Assembly: GCF_025949665.1 (NCBI RefSeq)
Contig: NZ_JAPDFT010000001.1
Span: 2,728,001 to 2,792,000, forward strand
Direction of reading: 5' to 3'
Source: Chryseobacterium viscerum
GTDB taxonomy: Bacteria; Bacteroidota; Bacteroidia; Flavobacteriales; Weeksellaceae
Length of the DNA stretch: 64,000 nucleotides
Under the pieces are notes generated by a model. The model saw only the letters and a list, made by a program, of their open reading frames with translations. It ran no database searches and had not been told where the DNA came from. Both the position numbers and the translations under genes were made by a program. This document shows positions 14,870 through 23,456 of the stretch, piece by piece (within the stretch, counting starts at the first letter, position 1; each line of letters starts with the position of its first letter).

Positions 14870-17800
14870 TTATTTTTTAATAGGTGTCACTTGAGCTCCT
14901 ACTACTATTCCTGGAACTAAATATTCATATTCATCAGCAAAATATTCCATGGCCATAAATGATGTATTTGGAATAGCCTGACCTACTGTAAATGTTTTTG
15001 TTAATAAAACACCACCACTTTTATTTCTTCCTAATGCAAATCTTGTAGCAACATCCTTCATTGGAGTCCATGAAGTCCATATGCTATTATTATCACCAGA
15101 AGCATGACTTGCCATATTTGAGTGAGGAATACCATTAAATGATAGTCTAAACCCATTTGCTGTTGCTATTCCTAATAAAGCCTCATCATATGCTATTCCT
15201 GCATTTGATGAAACTCCTCTATATAATGTAATCGTTTTATCTGGACTTGATTCATCAGCCGTTGTTGTAACAGGAATATCAATAGCACCTGTAATCGGTT
15301 TAGAATTTGCTGAAAAGCCACTATCTCCATTAAGCATTAAAGGTAATCCCCATATACCTATTCTTCCATATCCCGCTGCCTCTGCTGCTGCTGCACTCAT
15401 TTCTATAGAAGGAGCTATGGTTTCAAGTGTAATAACCCCCACAGATAAAACCCCCACAGCAGCATGTTTACTTTTACCAACTAGTCTTCTAAAGAAATTA
15501 CCTATTGTCTTAAAAATATTAGGTTTAGGACCTTGTGCAATCCTGTTATTTCCATTATCTGTAACGCCAGCACCTTCATTAGTGTGCATACCATCATACG
15601 TGCTGAATGACAGTAGAGGTCTATATGAAGAACCATGAAACCCAAAGGCCTGTCCCGTAGTATCGGTAATATGTCCTGTGTCATCCATCCATCTTCCATC
15701 AGGATCTGTCATTAAAACAGGGTTATTAGCAACATAAGCATATGGACTTGTAGAAAGGTAGCTTTCTGCCAGCTGATCTATCCCGTTCCATCTTCCCAAA
15801 TCCGGCATATACTCTCTCCAGCCATAACTGTACATACCCGTTTCCTGAAGTTCTTTGCCATTGTATTTGTTATCTTTATAACTTCCCCGTCCAAAGAATG
15901 CATTTCCGGTTTTCAGGTGATTCATCCCAAAAGGATAGTAATCATTAGAATCTGTAATCTCAAGAGCCCCTGCGCTGTTTCTTCCGTAAGAAACCCTTAC
16001 ATTCCCCAAATGATCTTTGTACTGGTAAATATACTGATCTTTCTGGTAATCATAAAAACCTTCCGCAGTGGGTAAATACTGCAAGTCCGGAGTTTTCAGA
16101 TTGGCGGTAAAGCTTCCTCCTACCGGTTGAACTGTAGGGTCTGTAACAATTGTATAAGCCTGTGGCTGCATGGCTCTGGCAGACATTGAAGAAAGCATCA
16201 ATGTTTCCGGATCACCACCTGAACCGGAGTTTTCTGTTCTCAGGTATTGAAAACCGTCCAGATAGTCTGTAATTCTTTTTGTGGTTGTAAAGCCGTTAAA
16301 CCCGGTAATGGTTGTTGTATTTTCTTTTGAGAGCTTTGTTCCGTCTGCCCGGTATTTGGTATTGATGGTAACATCTTCGTTTCCGGATTTATTAACGTGC
16401 AGATCAGTGGGCAGGTTCAGGTAGTTATATGTAATAGAGCTGATGCCTTTATCCGGCATGGTGAGCATATTCCCATTCTGATCATAGGTGATGGTATTTC
16501 CTCCGCCTTCATAACCTGTCGGGTTTTGGGAAAGATCATTGATGTTTGTCGCCTGGTTTCCTGTATAGATATAATTCAGATTGTCAATTACCGTTGCGGT
16601 ATTGCTTCCATACTCTGTTACGGAAGTTCTGTACAGTTTGCTGATATTTCCGTTGAGGTCATATGATAATGATTCCGTATTTTCTTTGCTGTATGGGTTG
16701 CCTGGGTTTTGATAATAACCAGCTGTCATTCTGTTCATTGAATCATACGCATAGCCGTATCTTTTTGGCGTAAGTGAAGGGTTTACACCTACTGTTTCTA
16801 CAGCTCTCCAATCTACTTCCGTAATGTTTCCGTTGTATTTTGGGGTTACATTCTTTCCTGAAAACTGTGCAGGATCCGGATTATCAATTCCATTTTTTTG
16901 ATTGTATCTGATGGCATAAGAAAAAAGTTTTCCTCCCAGATCAGCCAATCCCATCTGGTTTTTGTTGATATCGGATAGCCACCCACGGATATTGTAGGTA
17001 TAATCTATACTTTGAAGATTATTGCCTACTTTTCTGCTGGTAATTTGAGAAAGCTCGTTATAGGTGTTTTCCGATAATAGTTCTTCGGGTTTATCATCTA
17101 CCTGATGATAGTGCTGTAAAAGTCTGTTTCCGGAATCATAAACATAATGCTGTTTAATGATGACTCCCGGTTCGCCAGGCTTTCTTACATGATAGACATT
17201 GCTTTTTTGAGGAACACCTATAAAATCAAGCTCAGATTCTGTTTTGGAATATCCGCCTAAATGATTAATAGAATGAGATCCAATAGCCCTTCCTTTAGAA
17301 TCATAATAAATGTAATTTTTCGTCCAGTTATCATCTTCAATATTCTTTACAAAATTCATTACGGGAAGACTTTTTGTACTTACCGCATTAGCTGTTGAGT
17401 TATCAGAAAGTAAAGTTTTTCCCATAATTGTATTGGGAAAAGCCGGATTGAAGCTGTAGGAAGGATAGGTATCATAATAATTAATACTTAAGATTTGGGT
17501 AATACCGGTGGGAGTGGAAAGCTTAGTATAATATACTGGCATGCCGTTTAAGGTCCATCCTGCTGTAGCAGTCCTGGTTTCGTATAAATTAGCATTGATA
17601 TTGGCACTGTTTTGTATTGATGCCCTGCTGGCAGGATTATTGGTGATTCCAGTGTAAACGGTTCTTCCAAACTGATCATATTTGATAAAAAGCCATTGCC
17701 CTTTTCCTTTAAGAATAGTATCCTGGGTCAGGATAAGCTGATCAGCTTTATTATACACCATATATTCCCAGCCTTTTCCCGGGATTTTCTTTTCCACCAG

Positions 17801-18598
17801 TCTGTTCCATCCATCGTATCGGTATTGGTAGCAAAGGTTATCCAATACAGTCGGTGTTAATGTAGAAGCAGAGGCTAATGGGGGAAGCGTATAAGCCAGT
17901 CCGCCATATTCATTGTATACATAGTACGTATCTGCATTCTGGGTTCCGTCTTTTTTTCTTGTTAAGATGGTCTGTCCTTTCTTATTTTTGAATTGGGTGG
18001 TTACATTACCATCCTCATCTGTAACAGCAGATTTGTATAATGTATTTTCAGGATATGCCCCTGAAAGGCTCAGTTCACTGTTTGTTCGTCCTTCTACCCA
18101 GCTTGTGACCACAGTATATTTTTTTACGGCATCTGCTGAGGTATTGGCTTCATAAGAAAACTGTACGGGATGTCCGGCCCAGTCGTTCCCGACCTGTTTT
18201 TGCTGCTGTGGTCTTCCCAGGGGAGAAGATTCCAGCACTTTTTCGGCATAGATTTTTTCATTTCCATATATTGAAGCAGCATTGGAAAGCGGGTTGGTAT
18301 ATAAAGCCCCATTTTGTGTCCCTGACTGCGGAACGGGAAGGTAGCTTTTTACCTGTCTTCCATAGGCGTCATATTCTATGGGAACAGCGATATCTTTTCC
18401 GGAGGGTGTTGCTTTTATAGCGATGGTTTGCCTGGCTCTTCCCAGCCCGTCAAGATACTGTACGGATTCTATTTTTTTGGAACAGTCTTCCGTTAAACAG
18501 TTTTTTTCATAGATATAGTTTTCTGTCTGAGTAAGGTTGGTCTGCGCATAAGTAAAACCAACCACAAACAAATTGAGTAGTATTATTATTTTCTTCAT
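14870..18598 (-). CDS. DUF6443/RHS polymorphic toxin with ADP-ribosyltransferase-like tip
   Basis: A 1242-aa secreted toxin. It has a Sec signal peptide (MKKIIILLNLFVVGFTYAQ), a DUF6443-type N-terminal domain (SVQYLDGLGRARQTIAIKAT), and many YD/RHS repeats forming the hollow RHS shell. The RHS repeat-associated core lies at about residues 850-980 (YIYQYKDHLGNVRVSYGRNS, YNGKELQETGMYSYGWREYM, NPVLMTDPDGRW). The variable tip begins near 985 with linker KTIGNFFRRLVGK. It ends in a domain with LYRGVSS (Arg about 1127), SIWTSWT (about 1172-1178) and DEYEYLVPG (Glu about 1223 and 1225), which matches the R-S-ExE pattern of ADP-ribosyltransferases. It starts 5 nt after the upstream RHS partner and precedes an immunity gene. 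RHS identity is firm; ART activity is inferred from motifs. Confidence 0.88.
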   Translation of the reverse strand: MKKIIILLNLFVVGFTYAQTNLTQTENYIYEKNCLTEDCSKKIESVQYLDGLGRARQTIAIKATPSGKDIAVPIEYDAYGRQVKSYLPVPQSGTQNGALYTNPLSNAASIYGNEKIYAEKVLESSPLGRPQQQKQVGNDWAGHPVQFSYEANTSADAVKKYTVVTSWVEGRTNSELSLSGAYPENTLYKSAVTDEDGNVTTQFKNKKGQTILTRKKDGTQNADTYYVYNEYGGLAYTLPPLASASTLTPTVLDNLCYQYRYDGWNRLVEKKIPGKGWEYMVYNKADQLILTQDTILKGKGQWLFIKYDQFGRTVYTGITNNPASRASIQNSANINANLYETRTATAGWTLNGMPVYYTKLSTPTGITQILSINYYDTYPSYSFNPAFPNTIMGKTLLSDNSTANAVSTKSLPVMNFVKNIEDDNWTKNYIYYDSKGRAIGSHSINHLGGYSKTESELDFIGVPQKSNVYHVRKPGEPGVIIKQHYVYDSGNRLLQHYHQVDDKPEELLSENTYNELSQITSRKVGNNLQSIDYTYNIRGWLSDINKNQMGLADLGGKLFSYAIRYNQKNGIDNPDPAQFSGKNVTPKYNGNITEVDWRAVETVGVNPSLTPKRYGYAYDSMNRMTAGYYQNPGNPYSKENTESLSYDLNGNISKLYRTSVTEYGSNTATVIDNLNYIYTGNQATNINDLSQNPTGYEGGGNTITYDQNGNMLTMPDKGISSITYNYLNLPTDLHVNKSGNEDVTINTKYRADGTKLSKENTTTITGFNGFTTTKRITDYLDGFQYLRTENSGSGGDPETLMLSSMSARAMQPQAYTIVTDPTVQPVGGSFTANLKTPDLQYLPTAEGFYDYQKDQYIYQYKDHLGNVRVSYGRNSAGALEITDSNDYYPFGMNHLKTGNAFFGRGSYKDNKYNGKELQETGMYSYGWREYMPDLGRWNGIDQLAESYLSTSPYAYVANNPVLMTDPDGRWMDDTGHITDTTGQAFGFHGSSYRPLLSFSTYDGMHTNEGAGVTDNGNNRIAQGPKPNIFKTIGNFFRRLVGKSKHAAVGVLSVGVITLETIAPSIEMSAAAAEAAGYGRIGIWGLPLMLNGDSGFSANSKPITGAIDIPVTTTADESSPDKTITLYRGVSSNAGIAYDEALLGIATANGFRLSFNGIPHSNMASHASGDNNSIWTSWTPMKDVATRFALGRNKSGGVLLTKTFTVGQAIPNTSFMAMEYFADEYEYLVPGIVVGAQVTPIKK
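15638..15954. repeat. 317-bp direct repeat, copy 2 (in main RHS gene)
   Basis: Identical to 12405-12721. It covers codons of the RHS core just before the variable tip, so homologous exchange here replaces only the toxin. Confidence 0.95.
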
Positions 18599-18603
18599 TG
18601 TGT

Positions 18604-21444
18604 TTAGTTTTTATAATGGTATTGATATTCTTTCAGGGTTACATCATTCATATCCACTATTTTTTGTAATCTATTACTGGCATCGTACTTATAAATTACT
18701 CTGATTCCGTTAGGCGGAGTAGTAGTGGTTGTTCCTATGAGGGGATCATAGGTGGTTGTGGTTATTTGAAAGTCCTTCAATGCGGCTGTTTTTCTGAAAT
18801 TATCCAGTACCGTAAGGAGTGCCTGCTCATTGGCTGGGTTTTGAGCATCCGCATTAGAGGCATCTACAATAGTCTGAATATAAGGAGTCACCTGTGCGTA
18901 GGTTGCTCCTTCAATCTTAGCAATAGGCTGTGTTTTGTCATAGCCATATACAATAGCCGTGGGAATTCCTACGGAAGATGTGAACTGCAGAAGATTTCCT
19001 TTTTCGTCATAGAGATCAAATTTGAGTGTCGTTTTTGTCGTTCCGTCACTCATGTTAGTGGCTAACACTGAAGTAGGTAACGTACTGCCTGCATTGTCAT
19101 ATTTTGTCTGTATTTTAGATAGTGTTTTACCATCGTTTTTTTCTTCCTGTACAACAGGAACGTCCAAAATACGAGCGTTGGAAAGGTTGGCGTATCCCGT
19201 TTCCGGATAGGTATAGAATTGTTCTACTGTATTTCCATCCACCACTTTTTTGGTAGAGGACACACCAAAATTGAACGCATTGAAATTGGTTTCCGATTTT
19301 TCTTCTATACTCTGTCCGTTATCAAAATAGCTGGTGGAGGTAACCGATGATTTTTTCAGCCATGATGTTTCTGAAGTGAGCGTTTTATTGCTCCAAAGAA
19401 GGTAATTCTCAAGTCCGGGGATTTCTTCGAACGTGTAATTATTCTGCTCCAAAACCAGAAGTTTGTTCTGTGCATTATAGACTTCTTTTTTATCCAGTAA
19501 TCCACCGCTTGTTAAAGAATAATAAGGCCAGTAATCTCCATTTTTAGGAAAATCTTCCGGGTTTTTGTAGTAATATTTCACATAGCCGTTGCTGTTATCA
19601 CTCTCCATTATTTTCACATTTTTATACAATGGGTAGTTGTCTGCATTCACATCTAATTCCGGATAGAATAAAACACCTGATGAGGCCTGGCTGTCTGAAA
19701 AACTGTTATATTCAAATCTGGTAGTTTTTACAGGAGTGGTTTCCGCTTTGCTGTTATAATAATTAATACTGCCGATTCTTATTCCTTTTCCGGTCACCTT
19801 GTTGGGAAAAGGCTGCGGAATATGTTCCATTCCGAATAAATTAGCCTGTCCTCTTCCCCCGGATCCTTTAACCGATAAGACGTAATTTCCGGGTGGCAGA
19901 TCATATTCTCTTACCGAGTAATATTGGTAAGAATAACACTGAGTTCCGCCGATAACCGCTCCGCCACTATTATAGATCACATAATCTACGCTGGGCGGAG
20001 TATTGGTATCCCAATAAGGTGGGACAGGATAGAATTCTTCAACTCCAAAAACAATAAACACTTTTTTGGTTGGTGTTGTTCCTGAAACCGTAAAGGGGTA
20101 ATTGGGTATTGGCTTAGTGGTATTGTACAGTATATCCTTGAATGGACTCAAATATTGTAATTCCGGATCTATAAAGCTGTTTCCGCTCAAAATAGAATTT
20201 GCATAGCTTTGCTCATTTTGGTCCTTATAATATTGATTAGGCTCAAAATTATATTCTACCACCCCTTTGGCAGGGCTTATTATTTTCCTTAAAATTCCCT
20301 GAGCTGCTTTTGGCAATGAGGGTAAAGAAGATTGGTCGCATAAATCATGGGGGCTTATTCCCGGAGATTGAGCAGCTGAAGGCACACCATATTCAAATTC
20401 CGTTGTTTCAGAAACAGATTCATTCTTATCCAGCTTTTTAAGTTTCGTTAAGGTTCTTTTATAATCAGCATAAAAAGGATTTCCCGAAGATGAATAATTA
20501 TATCCAAGCAAAATATATTCAAAACTATAGCCGGAAATCAAATGATTGTAATTATCTCTTAAAGTCAATTTCTGAAGCTGATACGGATCGTTCATACCGC
20601 CTTCCAGAGCAGAATCATATAAATAGTCAAATTCAATTTTTCCAAATCCGGGTGAGGTAATACTTTTTAATTTACTTGTTTGATAGACAATCGTTGTTGA
20701 ATTGTTCTTATATTTTATATCCTTCTGATACGTAAAATTGGCAAGTTCAACATTATTGGCATCTTTAATCTGGGATAAAAAGAATGCAGATTTATAGACT
20801 TTTCCTCCCGGTGAAAAGACATTTCGTTCCTGATTACTTCTGCTATAATCGTTAAAGAAGTATTTTGTGCCATTTGTATCAGTTATCGTAAATGAATCGA
20901 GGATAAGTGTTGCAGTATTACTGGTGCGGGTATACTCAATTTTAATTTTATTGGAAGAAAGATTGATCAGTTCAAAAGTATTATCGGTAAGATTCCTCTT
21001 AAATCTGAATTTTCCGGAAAGTCCCGGAAGATTGTAATAATAAATGTCATTAAAATTATTTTTACCGTAATTGCCATTGGTTGGATCATCATACATTTCA
21101 TCAATATCAGTTTCTATACTCCTTGAGATAACTCCTCCGGCAAAGACTGTCCACCCCGTACCCGTTTGGCTGGCAGGTTCATTTTGTGAGACATTCATTG
21201 GATTGTAAGACAGCCCAACATTTAAGTTCATCCCATTATTATAGGTTGGTAATCCTAACAAAGGAAATGAAATATCCGGAAGACCTGTTGCATTGGATAC
21301 AGGAGTATTGGCATAGGTGGCAAGGGAAGAAACGGAAGGTACAGGTCTGGAAGAGTCTCCGAAATTAACCTGTTGCTGCTGCTGGGCATAAATCTGCTCT
21401 ATACCGGCAACAAGGATTGCCAGTGAAATGATCGTTTTTTTCAT
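18604..21444 (-). CDS. RHS-associated secreted partner protein
   Basis: A 946-aa protein with signal peptide (MKKTIISLAILVAGIEQIYA). Its N-terminal part carries ATGLPDISFPLLG and GWTVFAGGVISRSIETDIDE, the pattern of the large RHS-linked proteins that precede DUF6443 proteins in Bacteroidota. The centre is a long beta-rich region, and the C-terminus has YD-like repeat remnants (IVYGYDKTQPIAKIEGATYA, IRVIYKYDASNRLQKIVDMN). There is no toxin tip. It lies 10 nt after the T9SS gene and 5 nt before the toxin gene, so the three form one operon. It is probably a structural or delivery partner; the exact role is not known to me. Confidence 0.75.
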   Translation of the reverse strand: MKKTIISLAILVAGIEQIYAQQQQQVNFGDSSRPVPSVSSLATYANTPVSNATGLPDISFPLLGLPTYNNGMNLNVGLSYNPMNVSQNEPASQTGTGWTVFAGGVISRSIETDIDEMYDDPTNGNYGKNNFNDIYYYNLPGLSGKFRFKRNLTDNTFELINLSSNKIKIEYTRTSNTATLILDSFTITDTNGTKYFFNDYSRSNQERNVFSPGGKVYKSAFFLSQIKDANNVELANFTYQKDIKYKNNSTTIVYQTSKLKSITSPGFGKIEFDYLYDSALEGGMNDPYQLQKLTLRDNYNHLISGYSFEYILLGYNYSSSGNPFYADYKRTLTKLKKLDKNESVSETTEFEYGVPSAAQSPGISPHDLCDQSSLPSLPKAAQGILRKIISPAKGVVEYNFEPNQYYKDQNEQSYANSILSGNSFIDPELQYLSPFKDILYNTTKPIPNYPFTVSGTTPTKKVFIVFGVEEFYPVPPYWDTNTPPSVDYVIYNSGGAVIGGTQCYSYQYYSVREYDLPPGNYVLSVKGSGGRGQANLFGMEHIPQPFPNKVTGKGIRIGSINYYNSKAETTPVKTTRFEYNSFSDSQASSGVLFYPELDVNADNYPLYKNVKIMESDNSNGYVKYYYKNPEDFPKNGDYWPYYSLTSGGLLDKKEVYNAQNKLLVLEQNNYTFEEIPGLENYLLWSNKTLTSETSWLKKSSVTSTSYFDNGQSIEEKSETNFNAFNFGVSSTKKVVDGNTVEQFYTYPETGYANLSNARILDVPVVQEEKNDGKTLSKIQTKYDNAGSTLPTSVLATNMSDGTTKTTLKFDLYDEKGNLLQFTSSVGIPTAIVYGYDKTQPIAKIEGATYAQVTPYIQTIVDASNADAQNPANEQALLTVLDNFRKTAALKDFQITTTTYDPLIGTTTTTPPNGIRVIYKYDASNRLQKIVDMNDVTLKEYQYHYKN

Positions 21445-21454
21445 GATCTCGTGT

Positions 21455-23080
21455 TTATTTCTTAATTAATTTGGCATTCGCCGTTTTGTTAGTATCAGAT
21501 TTTATAGTCACCAGATAAGCTCCCTGAACCAAAGCCTGAGTATTGATCTTGGTCACTCTGTTCTTAGTTTTTATACTCTGAAGCTGTCTTCCACTCATAT
21601 CATACAAAAGAATATCAGCATCTTTGAAATCAAAGCCGATTTCTACGTAAGCATAATCGGAAACAGGATTTGGATAGATTTTGATATCGTATTTTTCAAT
21701 TAACTGATCCACCTGTTTGTCACCCAGTTTTACAATCTTCCAGTTCTCTTTGCCCAGTTCTTCTGCACTGGTTACTGCCAGAACAATGGAACCATCTCTG
21801 TTCAGTTTCAAATCTGAAAGTCTCTCTTCTTTTTGCATGGATTCTCCTTTCACATGCTTTCTCCACTGTTCATTACCATTCTGATCCAAATACAGCATCC
21901 AGAAGGTTTCATCATCCGTTTGAATTCTTCCTTCTGCCTGGGTATAACCTCCTAATAGAATGCCTTTGGAAGATTTATCATCTGCGGAATGAATCACGCT
22001 CATTCCCATCAGGATATCACGGTTCTTGAAATTGTAGGATTTCTGCCACTGTTCATCTCCTCTTTCATTTAAAGAAATCAGCCAAAGATCTGTTCCTTCT
22101 TCAATGCCTACAGTTTTATTTCCTGATCTTTCGGATCTTGATTCTCCACCAATGATAAAGCCTGTTGACATTAATGCCAGGGTTCTGATATGATCATCAC
22201 CTTTTCCTCCGAAATTCTTTTCCCATTCTACTTTTCCGTTTTTGTCTAATTTGACGATCTAGTAGTCACCTTCACCGAAATTTTCAGTTTGTTTCGAGTT
22301 TCGGGATACGGAATTCGAGTTTTGAACGTTTGACACAGAACCCGCACCTCGCATCTCAGAACCCTTTTCAGATCCCGAAACACGAACCTCGGAACTTCTG
22401 GAATAAATTCCCAATAACGCTCCTCCATCTTTCGTTGGAATCATCTTCTCTACTTCGTCTAAGCCTTTTCCACCTAAGATTAATTGCGAGAGTTCTTTTC
22501 CGTTTTTATCAATTCTGGTAATCAAGACATCTTTGGAGCCGTAGCCTTTTGAAGAATTTTGAACATTCCCTGCAACAAAGAATCCTAAGTCTGTAGTTTG
22601 GATCACAGCTCTTGCTTCTTCATCAGAAGAACTTCCTAAAGTTTTTTGCCACAATTCATCTCCGAATTCATTGATTCTGATCAGCCAGATATCTGATCCA
22701 CCTTTGGAATCCTCTTTTTTATCCAGTCCTTTTCCTGAATAGGAAGTTCCAGCTAATAGAAATCCACCATCTTGTGTGGTCACTGTTGCTGATAAATAAT
22801 CATGATTTGATCCCGAGAAGTATTTCTCCCAGGCTTCTTCTCCCTGCTGATTCAGTTTTACAAGATGAAAATCATAACCGTTGTTTTGTTTGCTCGTTTG
22901 CTGTAATTTGTCGCTCTGAATCGAGCTTCCCGTTATCAGATACTGCTGATCAATAGTTGTAGTGACCTTGCTAAGAAAATCCTGAGTAGAGGATTTGATA
23001 TCTTTCTGCCATATCACTTCCTGAGCAGAGATACCCAAGACAGTACATAAGGTCAATGCACTGATATAGAATTTTTTCAT
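21455..23080 (-). pseudogene. T9SS type A protein interrupted by an in-frame TAG
   Basis: One continuous frame of 541 codons plus stop is broken by a single TAG at 22261-22259. Before it: signal peptide MKKFYISALTLCTVLGISA and repeats of the type DGGFLLAGTSYSGKG, SDIWLIRINEFGDELWQKTL. After it: IVKLDKNGKVEWEKNFGGKG, more repeats and a type A sorting tail (KIYPNPVSDYAYVEIGFDF ... ANAKLIKK). The stop falls where the repeat consensus D-Y-W-I-V-K-L-D demands Trp (TGG to TAG). Shortly before it the frame has absorbed a low-complexity SRSSEVRVSGSEKGSEMRG insert made of intergenic-type repeat DNA. It is first in the RHS operon. Alternatives: true loss, sequencing error or suppression. Confidence 0.8.
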
Positions 23081-23456
23081 TCCCGTGTTATTGTTTTCTG
23101 AGTTAGTAATTAGCTTTATTAAAACTTCGCGAATTTAACGCTTTTTAAGATACGAAAACCATAAAACCATGATTTAACATATGCCTTACTATTGATTACT
23201 AAATTATTATCATAAAGTTTCCAATTGATTTTATTCTGCTATAAAATTATCTCTGGATAACGACAAAACATGTCGCATTAAAATCAAAAAACGTATCAAC
23301 CTTAATCTGAACACTCAGACACAACAACGAAATTATATCATATAAAAGATCATATTTCTGTTTGTATCATAAGAATTAAATGCAATCTGCATATCATATT
23401 TAACCATTTCATTATCAGATATTGACACGCTTTATTCTTATTGATATTTTTACTGT
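23081..23456. other. Divergent intergenic region
   Basis: 376 AT-rich bases between the RHS operon and the helix-hairpin-helix gene. No clear TTTG-N19-21-TAnnTTTG match was found on either strand, and no gene-like frame. Regulatory sequences for the toxin operon should lie here, but I cannot point to them. Confidence 0.35.
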
